Assembly: GCA_021784555.1 (NCBI GenBank)
Contig: JAJYHY010000041.1
Coordinates: forward strand, 1-36,391
Direction of reading: 5' to 3'
DNA: 36,391 bases
DNA from: a bacterium
GTDB taxonomy: Bacteria > Verrucomicrobiota > Verrucomicrobiia > Limisphaerales > UBA8199
Positions 1-8,219 of the stretch are shown in pieces. The position numbers and the translations under genes were made by a program. Position 1 is the first letter of the stretch. Every line of letters begins with the position of its first letter. The notes beneath the pieces are model-generated. The model had not been told where the DNA came from, made no database searches, and saw only the letters and a program-made list of their open reading frames with translations.

Positions 1-285
1 CAAGCTGGACGAGCATCCGGACCTGATGAAGATCTCCAATCAGGACGCCCGCTGGCAACCGCTGAGCGAGCCGGGCCTGGAGGGGACCAAAACACGGCGC
101 CGACACTCGAATCAGTGGAACGGAAGTGCGAGCAGATCCTGCACCGGCGCCATTTGCGCCAACTGGTGCAAACGACCGTGACCCTCGATGCGGCGGGGCT
201 GCCGCATTTGAGTTATGAGGCTGGTGCGGGCGCTGTTGTGGTGGCGGGTGCGCCAAGCCGGCCTGCGTCTGGCGGCTTGACCTGA
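1..285 (+). pseudogene. Edge fragment, possible transposase remnant
   Basis: Frame 1 is open from the left edge to a TGA at 283-285, but the first ~90 bases read more naturally in frame 2 (KLDEHPDLMKISNQDARW) and the part from about 106 reads naturally in frame 1 (LESVERKCEQILHRRHLRQL). That suggests one frameshift near 85-105 in a decayed gene. The second segment loosely resembles the region of IS1634-type transposases that precedes their last catalytic part. This is a weak impression, not a motif match. The left end lies outside the window. It could also be chance open frame. Confidence 0.25.
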
Positions 286-324
286 GCAGTTACGTTCTTT
301 GTCCCACCTGGGACATAGAACCAG

Positions 325-1419
325 TCACGGCTTTTCGAAGGCGGTTGGACGGCAGAGAAACAAGCCTTCTTGGCCCGATCTGGAGATCCATTGATGCGTG
401 ACGTCCAGAGCATGGCGGCGCAGCAGACCGTCCAGGAATTCCGGAGTGTAGCGGTACGAGAAGAACAGACGGATGGTTTCCTTCGCGCGAAAGGAGAATT
501 TTCGTGCTCCAATCCGCACCGAGCACCCCTTCGAGAACCGGAAATAGAGCGAGATACGCTTCAGCGTCTTATTCGATGGACTGTTCTCAACGACCGCGAA
601 TACCCGCCCATCTCGAGCCGAGACCCCCATGTCCAGGAGCACGGTGCAGAGCCAATCGTAAGTCATCGCGTTGTCGTATTGCGGAAGAATGGAGCGAACG
701 GAGCGCGAATAATCGCCCTCGGGCGCCAGATTCACGCTGAGAAGAAGAGAATCGCCCGGCGAGAGCATTCCTTTGAGGCGGGCGGCTATCAAGCCGGGTT
801 CGTAATTGTGAAACGTCCCGAAGAGGGTCACGAGGCGCCGCCAACGAGGGGCCGGGCAAAGCTGGTCAAGAGTTGCGCGCAGGTCCGGCGCATGCTGCAC
901 ATCGCAGACCAGGGGGGTGCAGGAATCGGCGGGGAGGATTCGCTGGGCGGCCGCTGACGCCGTAAGGACCATGGGAAGGCTGGCGTCGCAGGGCAGGTAG
1001 GCCAGCCGGCTTTGCTTCTTCAGCAGCGCCCGGAGCAGACGGGCGTCCTTCCTCCCGTCTCCGCAGCAGAGACTGACTACCTGCATTGGGCACGTGCCAG
1101 CCTCGTCCGCAAGGGTCTTAAATGCCGCCGAGTAGGCTGCCGCGCAATCCGCGTCGGTTCGTGAGGGTGAGTAGGCATTGTGGAGCGCGATCCATTTCTG
1201 CGCCTGTTTGAGGGTTTCGTAGTGGAACTTGTGGTCGATGCGGCGCGCGCGAAGAGAAGCCAGCAAGTCGCGCCGAACCCTTTCGGGGAATTGGCTCGGA
1301 TGAACGGCCACATTGGCAACGCGTTCTCTCACTCGTTGATTCTCTATCCTACTCAGCAACTGCTCCGCTGTCGAGGGTCCCTTCGCCCCCGCCGCACCCA
1401 CCGCAAACCAATACCGCAT
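325..1419 (-). CDS. EgtD-like SAM-dependent methyltransferase (histidine-specific methyltransferase fold)
   Basis: The 364-residue product looks like a relative of EgtD, the histidine N-methyltransferase of ergothioneine synthesis. FHYETLKQAQKW (65-76) corresponds to the family's N-terminal F-Y-D/E segment, SLCCGDGRKD (116-125) is the SAM-binding glycine loop, and GTFHNYEP is where EgtD has its GSxxGNF motif. IRLFFSYRYTPEFLDGLLRR near the C-terminus matches the family's YSxKYT segment. No EgtB-like gene is nearby, so the substrate may not be histidine. Start is ATG at 1419. It is divergent from the gene at 1480 with a 60-bp gap, leaving little room for two promoters. Fold confident, substrate unknown. 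Confidence 0.72.
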   Translation of the reverse strand: MRYWFAVGAAGAKGPSTAEQLLSRIENQRVRERVANVAVHPSQFPERVRRDLLASLRARRIDHKFHYETLKQAQKWIALHNAYSPSRTDADCAAAYSAAFKTLADEAGTCPMQVVSLCCGDGRKDARLLRALLKKQSRLAYLPCDASLPMVLTASAAAQRILPADSCTPLVCDVQHAPDLRATLDQLCPAPRWRRLVTLFGTFHNYEPGLIAARLKGMLSPGDSLLLSVNLAPEGDYSRSVRSILPQYDNAMTYDWLCTVLLDMGVSARDGRVFAVVENSPSNKTLKRISLYFRFSKGCSVRIGARKFSFRAKETIRLFFSYRYTPEFLDGLLRRHALDVTHQWISRSGQEGLFLCRPTAFEKP

Positions 1420-1479
1420 TCGTCGGAGGAAAAGTGTCCGCGCGTTGACTTGTCAGGCGAGCTTGTCCATATTCGGCGC

Positions 1480-2241
1480 ATGGACTTTGACATATCGTCC
1501 CTCTTGGAGAACTGGCAATATCAGCCCGGCCAGGTGGTTGTCCGCAGGTTCAAAGGCAAAGACGGAAAGGAAAAGCTTCAACTCCGGGTTGATTTGGGCC
1601 TGCTGCAGATGAACGCCGAGGGGCGTCCGGACGGCAAGAGGCCATTTGGTTACGCGTCGCTCCTGGAGTATTACCAGGCGCGTTTGCACAAATATGTGGC
1701 TGCTCATGACGGCTCGGACTCGGGCTTCCAGCTCAAACCGGAGGATTGCGCCAAGCTCCAACTCGAGGCGCTCCAATATCATCACCGGTACATCTGCCTC
1801 CTTCAATTGGAGGACTACGCGGCGGTCATTCGGGATGCGGAGCGCAACCTGGCCGTCTTCGAGTTTGTTGCCAAATATGCGGAATCGGAGGAGATGGGGT
1901 GGGCTCTGCGCCAGTTCCAGCCGCAGCTTCTCATGATCATGACCCGTGCCCGGGCCGCCCAGGCCCTCCAAACCGACGATTACGAAATGGCCATTCAGGA
2001 GGGCCAGGCGGGTATCGAACAGCTTCGGGCCTTTTACGGCAACGCCGGGCATCCGGAAGCCGCGGAGAGCAGCCCGGAGGTCCTCTCGCTGGAAAGCTGG
2101 ATGGAGGAGATTCGGTCAAAGCGCCCGCTCAGCCGCCGGGAACGCCTGGAGCGCGCCCTCAACGAGGCCGTCAAGCGAGAGGACTACGAGCGGGCCGCCC
2201 AGGTGCGGGATGAATTGAAGAATCTCCACACGGGGGACTAA
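1480..2241 (+). CDS. UvrB/UvrC-motif protein, TPR-like helical
   Basis: The 253-residue product is of unknown function. Its C-terminus, ALNEAVKREDYERAAQVRDE, is a textbook UVR motif, a helical hairpin known in UvrB, UvrC and McsA as a protein-interaction element. The middle is rich in helices with paired Y/A residues (YHHRYICLLQLEDYAAVIRD, ARAAQALQTDDYEMAIQEGQ), which suggests TPR-like repeats. The open frame runs back to 1180, but that extension overlaps the divergent methyltransferase antisense. The ATG at 1480, starting MDFDISSLLENWQYQPGQ, gives a sensible N-terminus. A UVR tail does not make it a repair enzyme; a scaffold or regulator is equally likely. Confidence 0.75.
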   Translation: MDFDISSLLENWQYQPGQVVVRRFKGKDGKEKLQLRVDLGLLQMNAEGRPDGKRPFGYASLLEYYQARLHKYVAAHDGSDSGFQLKPEDCAKLQLEALQYHHRYICLLQLEDYAAVIRDAERNLAVFEFVAKYAESEEMGWALRQFQPQLLMIMTRARAAQALQTDDYEMAIQEGQAGIEQLRAFYGNAGHPEAAESSPEVLSLESWMEEIRSKRPLSRRERLERALNEAVKREDYERAAQVRDELKNLHTGD

Positions 2242-2326
2242 GGCGTCGGGGTCGGTCTTGCACGTTTCTCCGCCACTTCGCCTTCCACCACCGCGGAAAA
2301 AGGTGCAGGACTGACCCCGGCGCCTT
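2240..2326 (+). repeat. Long REP-like hairpin
   Basis: Two 24-nt arms, 2240-2263 and 2303-2326, are complementary except at three positions, and all three can form G-U pairs in a plus-strand transcript. The loop is 39 nt. The arm core (GGGGTCNGTCNTGCAC) resembles REP/REPIN-type dispersed hairpins, from memory. The element starts at the stop codon of the UVR gene and precedes hflX, so it could also act as an attenuator or 3'-end protector. Confidence 0.55.
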
Positions 2327-2434
2327 GGAAATGAGCTTTGAACCAGCCGGGGAAAATGCTAGACTTTGAACGCGTGGCATTAGTACAAACACAACTGGCA
2401 GAAAGAGGAAAGCGAGCGTGATTCACGCAGAGAC

Positions 2435-3733
2435 TTGAAAGCACTCATCGAGACACGGAACCGCAGGACCGAGCGAGTATTCCTCGTCGGTGTCGAACTC
2501 AAATCAGGAACCCATCCGGAGACGGACGATTCACTGGAGGAACTTTCCGAACTGGCGTCGACGGCGGGAGGGGAAGTTGTCGGAGACGGAGTTCAGAAAC
2601 TGGCCACCCCATGCGCGAGCACCTTCATCGGAAAAGGCAAGGCCGATGACTTCGCCCAACACTGCCGCAAGGCGGAGGTGGATACCGTCATCTTCGATGA
2701 TGAGCTTTCTCCCGCCCAGGCCCGCAACCTCGAACAGGTCTTCAATTGCAAGGTGCTGGATCGGACGGCGCTCATCCTTGACATCTTTGCCCAACGCGCC
2801 CATACCCGCGAAGGCAAACTCCAGGTGGAATTGGCCCAACTCAACCATTTATTGCCACGGCTGACCCGCTTCTGGGGGCATCTCTCGCGTCAAAAGGGCG
2901 GCATCGGAATGCGAGGCGGCGAAGGTGAAACGCAACTGGAAACCGACCGGCGCCGGGTCCAGGACCGCATTACCCGGATTTCCAATGAACTGGAGCTCGT
3001 TCGCCGTCAACGTTCCATCCAGCGCCACTCCAGGCAACGCAACCACTGGGCACTGGCCTCCATTGTGGGCTACACTAACGCCGGTAAATCGACGCTGCTC
3101 AATGCCCTCACCGGCGCTGGCGTCCTGGCCGAAGATCGGCTCTTTGCCACGCTTGACCCCACTACGCGCCGCTTGCGCCTGCCATCCAACCAAAACGTTC
3201 TGTTGACCGATACCGTCGGTTTCATCCGCAAGCTGCCGCACGGGCTGGTGGAGGCCTTCAAGGCCACGCTGGAGGAGGTTGTCCAAGCCGACCTGTTCCT
3301 GCACGTGGTCGATGTCAGTCATCCCAGGGCCGAGGAACAAATCCGGGCGGCGAACGCCGTGCTCAACGAGATTGGCGCCGAGGGAAAGCCGACCATCATG
3401 GTCTTCAACAAAATAGATCAACTCGACGGCAAACCGAATGTGCTGGCCAGCTTTCTCGAACGTCATCCAAACAGCGTCGCCATCTCGGCGGCCTCAGCCA
3501 AGGGCATTCCGGCCCTCCTGGCTGAATTGGGAAGCCAATTGCGGCCTATCCGCGAGTTCATGGAGCTGTCCGTGCCCCACGAGCAGGCCGGCATCATCGC
3601 CCGTCTCCACGAGGTCGGCCAAGTCGTCGAAAGGGATTACAACGGTCAAACCGCCCGCTTCAAGGCGCGCATTCCACCGCACCTGCACCGCGAATTCTCG
3701 CCCTTCATCGTCCGCGAACTGCAGACGGCCTAG
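2435..3733 (+). CDS. hflX: GTPase HflX
   Basis: Ribosome-associated GTPase of the Obg-HflX superfamily. In other bacteria it splits or rescues stalled 70S ribosomes. The 432-residue product has the family layout: an N-terminal HflX domain (hallmark segment GKGKADDFAQ), the glycine-rich linker GGIGMRGGEGETQLETDRR, then a G domain with Walker A GYTNAGKS (~211-218), G3 DTVGF (~258) and G4 NKID (~325). Length is typical. The start is TTG at 2435. No in-frame ATG lies upstream, and the purine-rich AGAGGAAAG at about 2404-2412 sits rather far away, so the start is moderately uncertain. It is convergent with the rhomboid gene. Confidence 0.97.
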   Translation: MKALIETRNRRTERVFLVGVELKSGTHPETDDSLEELSELASTAGGEVVGDGVQKLATPCASTFIGKGKADDFAQHCRKAEVDTVIFDDELSPAQARNLEQVFNCKVLDRTALILDIFAQRAHTREGKLQVELAQLNHLLPRLTRFWGHLSRQKGGIGMRGGEGETQLETDRRRVQDRITRISNELELVRRQRSIQRHSRQRNHWALASIVGYTNAGKSTLLNALTGAGVLAEDRLFATLDPTTRRLRLPSNQNVLLTDTVGFIRKLPHGLVEAFKATLEEVVQADLFLHVVDVSHPRAEEQIRAANAVLNEIGAEGKPTIMVFNKIDQLDGKPNVLASFLERHPNSVAISAASAKGIPALLAELGSQLRPIREFMELSVPHEQAGIIARLHEVGQVVERDYNGQTARFKARIPPHLHREFSPFIVRELQTA

Positions 3734-3780
3734 CCCGCATGTTTCAAACGCGGGCAGGGCGCGCAGTCTTCTGCGCGCCC
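3733..3780. terminator. Double hairpin between convergent genes
   Basis: GCCCGC (3733-3738) pairs with GCGGGC (3750-3755). Immediately after, GGGCGCGCAG (3757-3766) pairs perfectly with CTGCGCGCCC (3771-3780) around a TCTT loop. The pair lies between the ends of hflX (plus) and the rhomboid gene (minus), the expected place for a two-way terminator. No clear U-tract follows on either strand, so intrinsic termination is inferred from position and stem only. Confidence 0.5.
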
Positions 3781-3801
3781 CACCCAAAGACTGCGGCCGT
3801 T

Positions 3802-4362
3802 TTATTCATGGCGTGAGATGTTCGGCCTAGGCTTCGAGCTCATCCCGGCGAGGAAAACACCGGAAACAAGCCCGGCAATATGGCCTTCCCACGAAATGGC
3901 CGCCGAGGTTGGCATCAGCCCCTGGAGCATGCCCCCATAAGCAAACAGGCACACGATTGACAATAGCAGCGCGCCAAACGTCCGCCGGAAGTATGCCAGC
4001 GAGGCCAGATAACCAAAGAAACAGAAGATCAATCCGCTGGCCCCGATATGACATCCGTTCCGGGCGAAGAGCCAGGTCAGCCCGCCGCTGAGCAACGTTC
4101 CCGCAACAGCCACAATCTCGAACTCGGCGGGGCTTCGAGCGCAAAGAACGGCGCCCAGGATGAGCAGGGGCACGGTGTTCGCCGCCAGGTGCCTGAGCGA
4201 AACATGCAGAAAGGGCGCCCAAAGGATTCCGGGTAATCCCCTGACATGACGCGGAATGATGCCGTACTGATTGAGATGGCCGTTCCAGAGCAGGTTGTTG
4301 ACCACGAACACCACCCAGCAAAGGGCCACCAGGACCAGAATCGGTGTGAATCGCTTGAACAT
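3802..4362 (-). CDS. Rhomboid-family intramembrane serine protease
   Basis: Membrane-embedded protease expected to cleave transmembrane helices of other proteins. The 186-residue product has the catalytic serine motif GASG (Ser109), the catalytic His in WEGHIAGL (His161), and the family's H..xxN segment RHLAANT (57-63). About six hydrophobic segments fit a minimal six-helix bacterial rhomboid with no extra domain. Start is ATG at 4362. It lies 95 bp downstream of recA on the same strand, with a 7-bp repeat array in the gap, so co-transcription is possible but unproven. The substrate cannot be told. Confidence 0.9.
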   Translation of the reverse strand: MFKRFTPILVLVALCWVVFVVNNLLWNGHLNQYGIIPRHVRGLPGILWAPFLHVSLRHLAANTVPLLILGAVLCARSPAEFEIVAVAGTLLSGGLTWLFARNGCHIGASGLIFCFFGYLASLAYFRRTFGALLLSIVCLFAYGGMLQGLMPTSAAISWEGHIAGLVSGVFLAGMSSKPRPNISRHE

Positions 4363-4408
4363 TCGGTTAGAGGCTCCGCTTCAGCCGTAGGCTTGCGCCA
4401 CAAATTTG

Positions 4409-4443
4409 CAATTCTCAATGTCTAATTCTCAATTCCCAATGAA
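4409..4443 (+). repeat. Heptanucleotide array, CAATTCT type
   Basis: Five units in strict 7-bp register: CAATTCT, CAATGTC, TAATTCT, CAATTCC, CAATGAA. The array lies just downstream of the recA stop codon. It belongs to a set of 7-bp arrays of different unit sequence found in gaps throughout this window. Confidence 0.75.
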
Positions 4444-4457
4444 TCCGTCCTGGAGCG

Positions 4458-5579
4458 TTAAGCCGCATGTTCAGCGGGAAGCGCATTCCGCTTCTCCATG
4501 ATGGCTTCTACGATTTGGCCGGCGACTTCTGGTTTCTCGGCCAAGGTGCGCTGGGCGGCTTCCTTTCCCTGTCCAATGAGTTCGCCATTGAACTGGAACC
4601 AGGCGCCCTTCTTCTCGACAATACCATTTTCGATGCCGACATCCAGGATGCTGCCGGCCTTGTTGATGCCTTGGTTGTAGAGGATGTCGAACTCCGCCTC
4701 CGCGAAGGGTGGGGCAACCTTGTTCTTCACAACCTTGACTTTGACGTGGTTGCCAATGGCGTTGCCGGCGGAATCTTTGATCGTCTCCTTGCGGCGGACG
4801 TCGATGCGCACGCTGGCATAGAACTTGAGGGCCTTCCCACCGGGGGTGGTCTCCGGGTTGCCGAACATCACGCCCACCTTTTCACGCATTTGGTTCGTGA
4901 ACACGCAAGCGGTTTTGGCTTTGGCCAGCAGAGAGGTGAGTTTTCTTAAGGCCTGGCTCATCAGACGGGCCTGCATGCCCATGGTCGCCATCCCCATCTC
5001 GCCCTCCAATTCAGCTTTGGGCACCAGTGCGGCGACCGAATCGATGACGATTACGTCCAAGGCGTTTGAACGGGCCAGGGTCTCGCAAATCGAGAGGGCC
5101 TCCTCGCCGCTGTCGGGCTGCGCGACGAGAAGGTCGTCGAGGTTGACGCCCAGGCGTTTGGCGTAGGCGGGGTCCAGGGCGTGCTCGGCGTCGATAAAGG
5201 CGGCCAACCCGCCCGCTTTCTGCGCGTTGGCGATGACATGCAGCATGAGCGTTGTCTTGCCCGAGGATTCCGGCCCGAAGATCTCCACCACCCGCCCGCG
5301 GGGGATGCCGCCCACCCCGAGAGCCAAATCGACCGCCAATGCGCCCGTGGGGATGACGTCGATTTGCCTCAAGGCCTGGGCCGCTCCGAGGCGCATGATG
5401 CTCCCGTCGCCGAAGGCCTTGGTGATAGCCGAAATCGCCGCGTCCAAGTCGCGCTGGCGGGCGGCGGAAAGCCTGGCCTCCTCAGCCGACTTGGTTTCAG
5501 CGGCGTTTTCCTTGTTCTCGGGCGCCTTCTCCTTTGGGTCGGCAGCCTTATCGGGCTTTTCTGCAGCTTTGGCGGCCAT
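4458..5579 (-). CDS. recA: Recombinase RecA
   Basis: DNA-dependent ATPase for homologous recombination and SOS co-protease function. The 373-residue product carries Walker A GPESSGKT (102-109), the following family segments [18 protein letters not shown] and [19 protein letters not shown], and the L2-region [24 protein letters not shown] stretch. It is slightly longer than usual because of a lysine/glutamate-rich N-terminal extension of about 38 residues before the usual start region; such tails occur in some phyla. Start is ATG at 5579. I looked upstream for a LexA-type palindrome of the TGTTC-N4-GAACA kind and saw none. Confidence 0.99.
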   Translation of the reverse strand: MAAKAAEKPDKAADPKEKAPENKENAAETKSAEEARLSAARQRDLDAAISAITKAFGDGSIMRLGAAQALRQIDVIPTGALAVDLALGVGGIPRGRVVEIFGPESSGKTTLMLHVIANAQKAGGLAAFIDAEHALDPAYAKRLGVNLDDLLVAQPDSGEEALSICETLARSNALDVIVIDSVAALVPKAELEGEMGMATMGMQARLMSQALRKLTSLLAKAKTACVFTNQMREKVGVMFGNPETTPGGKALKFYASVRIDVRRKETIKDSAGNAIGNHVKVKVVKNKVAPPFAEAEFDILYNQGINKAGSILDVGIENGIVEKKGAWFQFNGELIGQGKEAAQRTLAEKPEVAGQIVEAIMEKRNALPAEHAA

Positions 5580-5614
5580 AATCGTGTGGTGGATTCCGCG
5601 GTTCCGTTCCGGGT

Positions 5615-6721
5615 TTACTTCCTCTCGGCAATGTTGGCGCCCTCGCCGACGGACCAGGTCAGGTGGTCGGGATGGCGTCCCCCACCGTTGGGGAACTCGA
5701 TTTGGACATCGGTCGTCTTGGCGAAGAAATGCGCGGGGGATTCCGCGAAGAGGACAAATCGAACGCCGGAGAGCGTGGCCACGAGCTGGCTGCCTTCGCG
5801 GGTAATGCGGATGGGGTCATAATTGCCCACGTAGCGATCCAGCAACGAATTCGGGAACGTAAACTCCTTGCGGCCCGGCTTGCCCAGCTCGCGAACCCAG
5901 ATGTTGCGGAAACGGACCGGATTATGGTGGTACTGGAGGGAGATGGGCTGTTTGGCCGGATGGGCCTGGTAGGGGGCGCGCTCCAGCCAGCTTGTTGGGC
6001 CGGTCAATTCCACGTTATTCTGGATAAGCACCCCGTTTTGGAAGGCGGTAATGCGCGCGGGCGAGACCAGTTTGCCATGGGCGTCGAAGCGCGGCGCGGT
6101 GTAGATGATGTCGTAGGTCTGCCATTGCCCCGGCGGGAGACAAGCATTGACCAGCGGCGGATATTGCCCGTACACGGCGCCGGCGCTGCCGTCGGCGTAG
6201 GTCTTGCTGTGATAAGAATCGAGCACCTGGACCTCGTAGCGGCCGAAGCCAAAGAAGACCCCGCTATTCCCTCGCCCCTGTCCTCCTCCATGCGGCGGGG
6301 TTGGCGTCGCCCATTCCACATGCAACTGGCAATCTCCGAAGTTCTCCAACGTCCGCACGTCCTCGCTCCCCCTCGCGGGCCGCATATAGCCATCGCGGAC
6401 GATCCATTTGGTGGGCTTGCCGTCCATCCCCACCCACTTCGAGAGGTTGTGCCCGTCGAACAGCACGATGGCGTCGGACGGGGCGCGTCCAGGTTGTTGC
6501 TGCGTGCTGGGTGTGGCCGGGGTGACAACTTTGGGCTGCGGACGGTTGCGGTCATGGTCGAGCCAATTCGGGTTAGGCTTGGCCAGGCAGAGTTGGGCCA
6601 GGGCCAGCGGGACGGCCGCCAGCGCCCACACACTGGCTGACCTGCGCAAGAGCGGCGCGGCTTCGGAACTGGGGCTTGACGAGCTGGAGATGGAGTCGGT
6701 AGCGGATGTACGAAAGTCCAT
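5615..6721 (-). CDS. Secreted DUF1080 (3-keto-disaccharide hydrolase-like) protein with extra C-terminal domain
   Basis: The 368-residue product has an N-terminal hydrophobic segment (about 27-47, [18 protein letters not shown]) behind a serine- and arginine-containing n-region, consistent with export. The DUF1080 concanavalin-like fold follows: start motif [12 protein letters not shown], core [19 protein letters not shown] and end [20 protein letters not shown]1080 proteins are abundant in Verrucomicrobiota and Planctomycetota and are linked to glycan breakdown. After it comes a region with YVGNYD, a signature of DUF3471-like domains seen at the C-terminus of beta-lactamase-like enzymes; its role here is unknown. 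Start is ATG at 6721. Confidence 0.85.
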   Translation of the reverse strand: MDFRTSATDSISSSSSPSSEAAPLLRRSASVWALAAVPLALAQLCLAKPNPNWLDHDRNRPQPKVVTPATPSTQQQPGRAPSDAIVLFDGHNLSKWVGMDGKPTKWIVRDGYMRPARGSEDVRTLENFGDCQLHVEWATPTPPHGGGQGRGNSGVFFGFGRYEVQVLDSYHSKTYADGSAGAVYGQYPPLVNACLPPGQWQTYDIIYTAPRFDAHGKLVSPARITAFQNGVLIQNNVELTGPTSWLERAPYQAHPAKQPISLQYHHNPVRFRNIWVRELGKPGRKEFTFPNSLLDRYVGNYDPIRITREGSQLVATLSGVRFVLFAESPAHFFAKTTDVQIEFPNGGGRHPDHLTWSVGEGANIAERK

Positions 6722-7055
6722 AGTTTTGCTTTGGTTATCAATAATTCAGTCGTGGCGCAAGCTTATCAACTGCCATTCCAATAGCAAACAAGACTTTGCC
6801 GGCCTCCTGGCGATTGTACCGGAACCGGAGGCAGGCGGAACTGACCTTCCAGCGGATCAAGTGCATCCTGGGCTGGCGACCCCTCGCACAGCCCTCTCAA
6901 CTTCCATGCCGAACACAAGTTGTTTGTAACCTGCGACATCTCAACAGGTTCCGGCGTCCTGCCGATTGCAAATCCGCCCTGCGGCGCCCCTGATTTCCAG
7001 CGGCTTAAGCCGACTTTATCAATAGCCGTGTCGTGCCGCTGCTCGACCGCGCCCC
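6722..7055. other. Gene-poor gap with a transposase scrap
   Basis: Apart from the IS4-type fragment at 6796-6890, this 334-bp stretch holds only short unconvincing frames. A 12-bp palindrome CGGCTTAAGCCG occurs at 7001-7012. No intact insertion-sequence ends were seen. Confidence 0.5.
6796..6890 (+). pseudogene. IS4-type transposase fragment (YREK motif)
   Basis: The translated fragment LYRNRRQAELTFQRIKCI matches the Y-x2-R-x3-E-x6-K signature that surrounds the third catalytic acidic residue of IS4-family DDE transposases, with the usual LPAS-like lead-in and a following hydrophobic ILG. Nothing of the DDE core upstream remains and the frame degenerates after about 30 codons. It is therefore a dead relic of a once-inserted element, next to the start of the DUF1080 gene. 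Confidence 0.6.
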
Positions 7056-7772
7056 TCACGGCTTCCTGCGCCACTCGTTCAGAGCTTCAGTGCGCGTGTG
7101 CTTCTCGAACCTTTCGTAAATGCGGTGGACGTGTTTCCGCACAGAGGCGAGGCTGCGCCCTACCCGGGCGGCTATCTCCTTGTATATTAGCCCTTCGTCG
7201 AGGCAGCCGACGATCTCGCTCTCGATGCCCCGAAGCCGGCGCTGCGCATAAGCGCTCCCCGCGTGGAGGTCGATTTCCTCGAGCCGCTCGGGCGGTTGCT
7301 CCTTGCCGGCGGCGGGACCAGCGCCGGACGCCATGGCGGACAGGGCCAGCGTGGACCGAAGCCGGCATTCGAGGCGCTGGGCATCGACCGGCTCGACCAG
7401 GAAATCGGCAATCCCTGAGGCTGCGGCCCGCCGCTGGAGAGCGGCATCGTCCGGCAGCCCCGCGACCAGCAGGATGCCGATGCCGGCCAAGCGGGCCAGC
7501 AGGCGCCGGGCAAAAGCGACGCCGCAGTCCTTGCCCAGCGCCAGGCTAACCACGACGAGCCGCGGCGGGGCCTTTACAATGCCCTCCAGCGCTTCCGCCG
7601 CTCCCCCAAAGAAGCCGCACCAGCGAAACTGGCCCGATCTCGCCACGACTTGCCCCAGCGCGGCGCGAGTCCGGCGGTGAAGCCCAACCGCCGCCACGCC
7701 GACGGGGGCGGGTGGTCCTGAGGCTGGTGGAGTGGTGGAGTATCGCACAAATTGCAGTTGCGCGCAACGCAA
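7056..7772 (-). CDS. LuxR/FixJ-type response regulator with degenerate receiver
   Basis: The C-terminal ~65 residues (LRGIESEIVGCLDEGLIYKE and on through IAARVGRSLASVRKHVHRIY) form a LuxR-type helix-turn-helix. The first ~120 residues align in shape with a receiver domain but lack its chemistry. The N-terminal acidic pair is absent (GVAAVGLHRRT), the phospho-acceptor position after the third strand reads VVVSLALG with Ser instead of Asp, and the conserved Lys-Pro is Glu-Pro (LVEPV). Phosphorylation-independent control is therefore inferred. The open frame starts with TTG at 7772. GTG at 7697 is a good alternative just before the receiver fold. Target genes are unknown; the RiPP-like cluster lies upstream on the same strand. 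Confidence 0.8.
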   Translation of the reverse strand: MRCAQLQFVRYSTTPPASGPPAPVGVAAVGLHRRTRAALGQVVARSGQFRWCGFFGGAAEALEGIVKAPPRLVVVSLALGKDCGVAFARRLLARLAGIGILLVAGLPDDAALQRRAAASGIADFLVEPVDAQRLECRLRSTLALSAMASGAGPAAGKEQPPERLEEIDLHAGSAYAQRRLRGIESEIVGCLDEGLIYKEIAARVGRSLASVRKHVHRIYERFEKHTRTEALNEWRRKP

Positions 7773-8219
7773 AAGCGCGGCCGGCGAGGCTTCGCCCTTC
7801 TTCGCCCCCCGCCATCCGAGTTGGATGCGTCCATGCCTGACCCGCCCTTTGCAGAGGCTTTGAACCGAGACTTTTTCATGCTAATTCTCCTGATGTTAAG
7901 TCCTGGTTCAGAAGCAATCCGGCATGCGGCCTCCATCCGACCCTAATCCCTGACCTTCGACGTCTAACCCCTGAGGTCTGGTCTCCGGCCTCTGCCCTGC
8001 CGCCGCCGTGCTTCCGAATCAATGTCTATCGACGTGGCTGGTCTGGTTGTTATACCATTCAACACGGAAGCCCAGCGCGGGTCAAGCAGAAAGATTGGTT
8101 TTCTTTCGCGTTGGCCGCGTTTTTTTCGGGCACCCTATGCGCAAAATCATGCCCGCTATCCTCGCCCTCCTTTGCCCAGAAACGCGCAATCAGATCTTTC
8201 GCCGCGTATAGACGGGCGC
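7773..8219. other. Non-coding gap with a degenerate 7-bp array
   Basis: No convincing gene in this 447-bp stretch on either strand. It contains a degenerate heptanucleotide array at 7940-8002 and a T-rich run near 8130, and probably holds the promoter of the LuxR-type regulator. Confidence 0.5.
7940..8002 (+). repeat. Degenerate heptanucleotide array, CCTCTGA type
   Basis: Nine consecutive 7-bp blocks keep register: ACCCTAA, TCCCTGA, CCTTCGA, CGTCTAA, CCCCTGA, GGTCTGG, TCTCCGG, CCTCTGC, CCTGCCG. They share the NNYCTGA core with the well-preserved array at 12417-12528, suggesting a decayed member of the same family. Confidence 0.55.

Noticed and set aside
5580..5614. LexA box ahead of recA
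   Set aside because: No palindrome of known LexA type was seen in the short gap or near upstream sequence.
5663..6640. Plus-strand open frame opposite the DUF1080 gene
   Set aside because: The DUF1080 motifs are on the minus strand, so this frame is a shadow.
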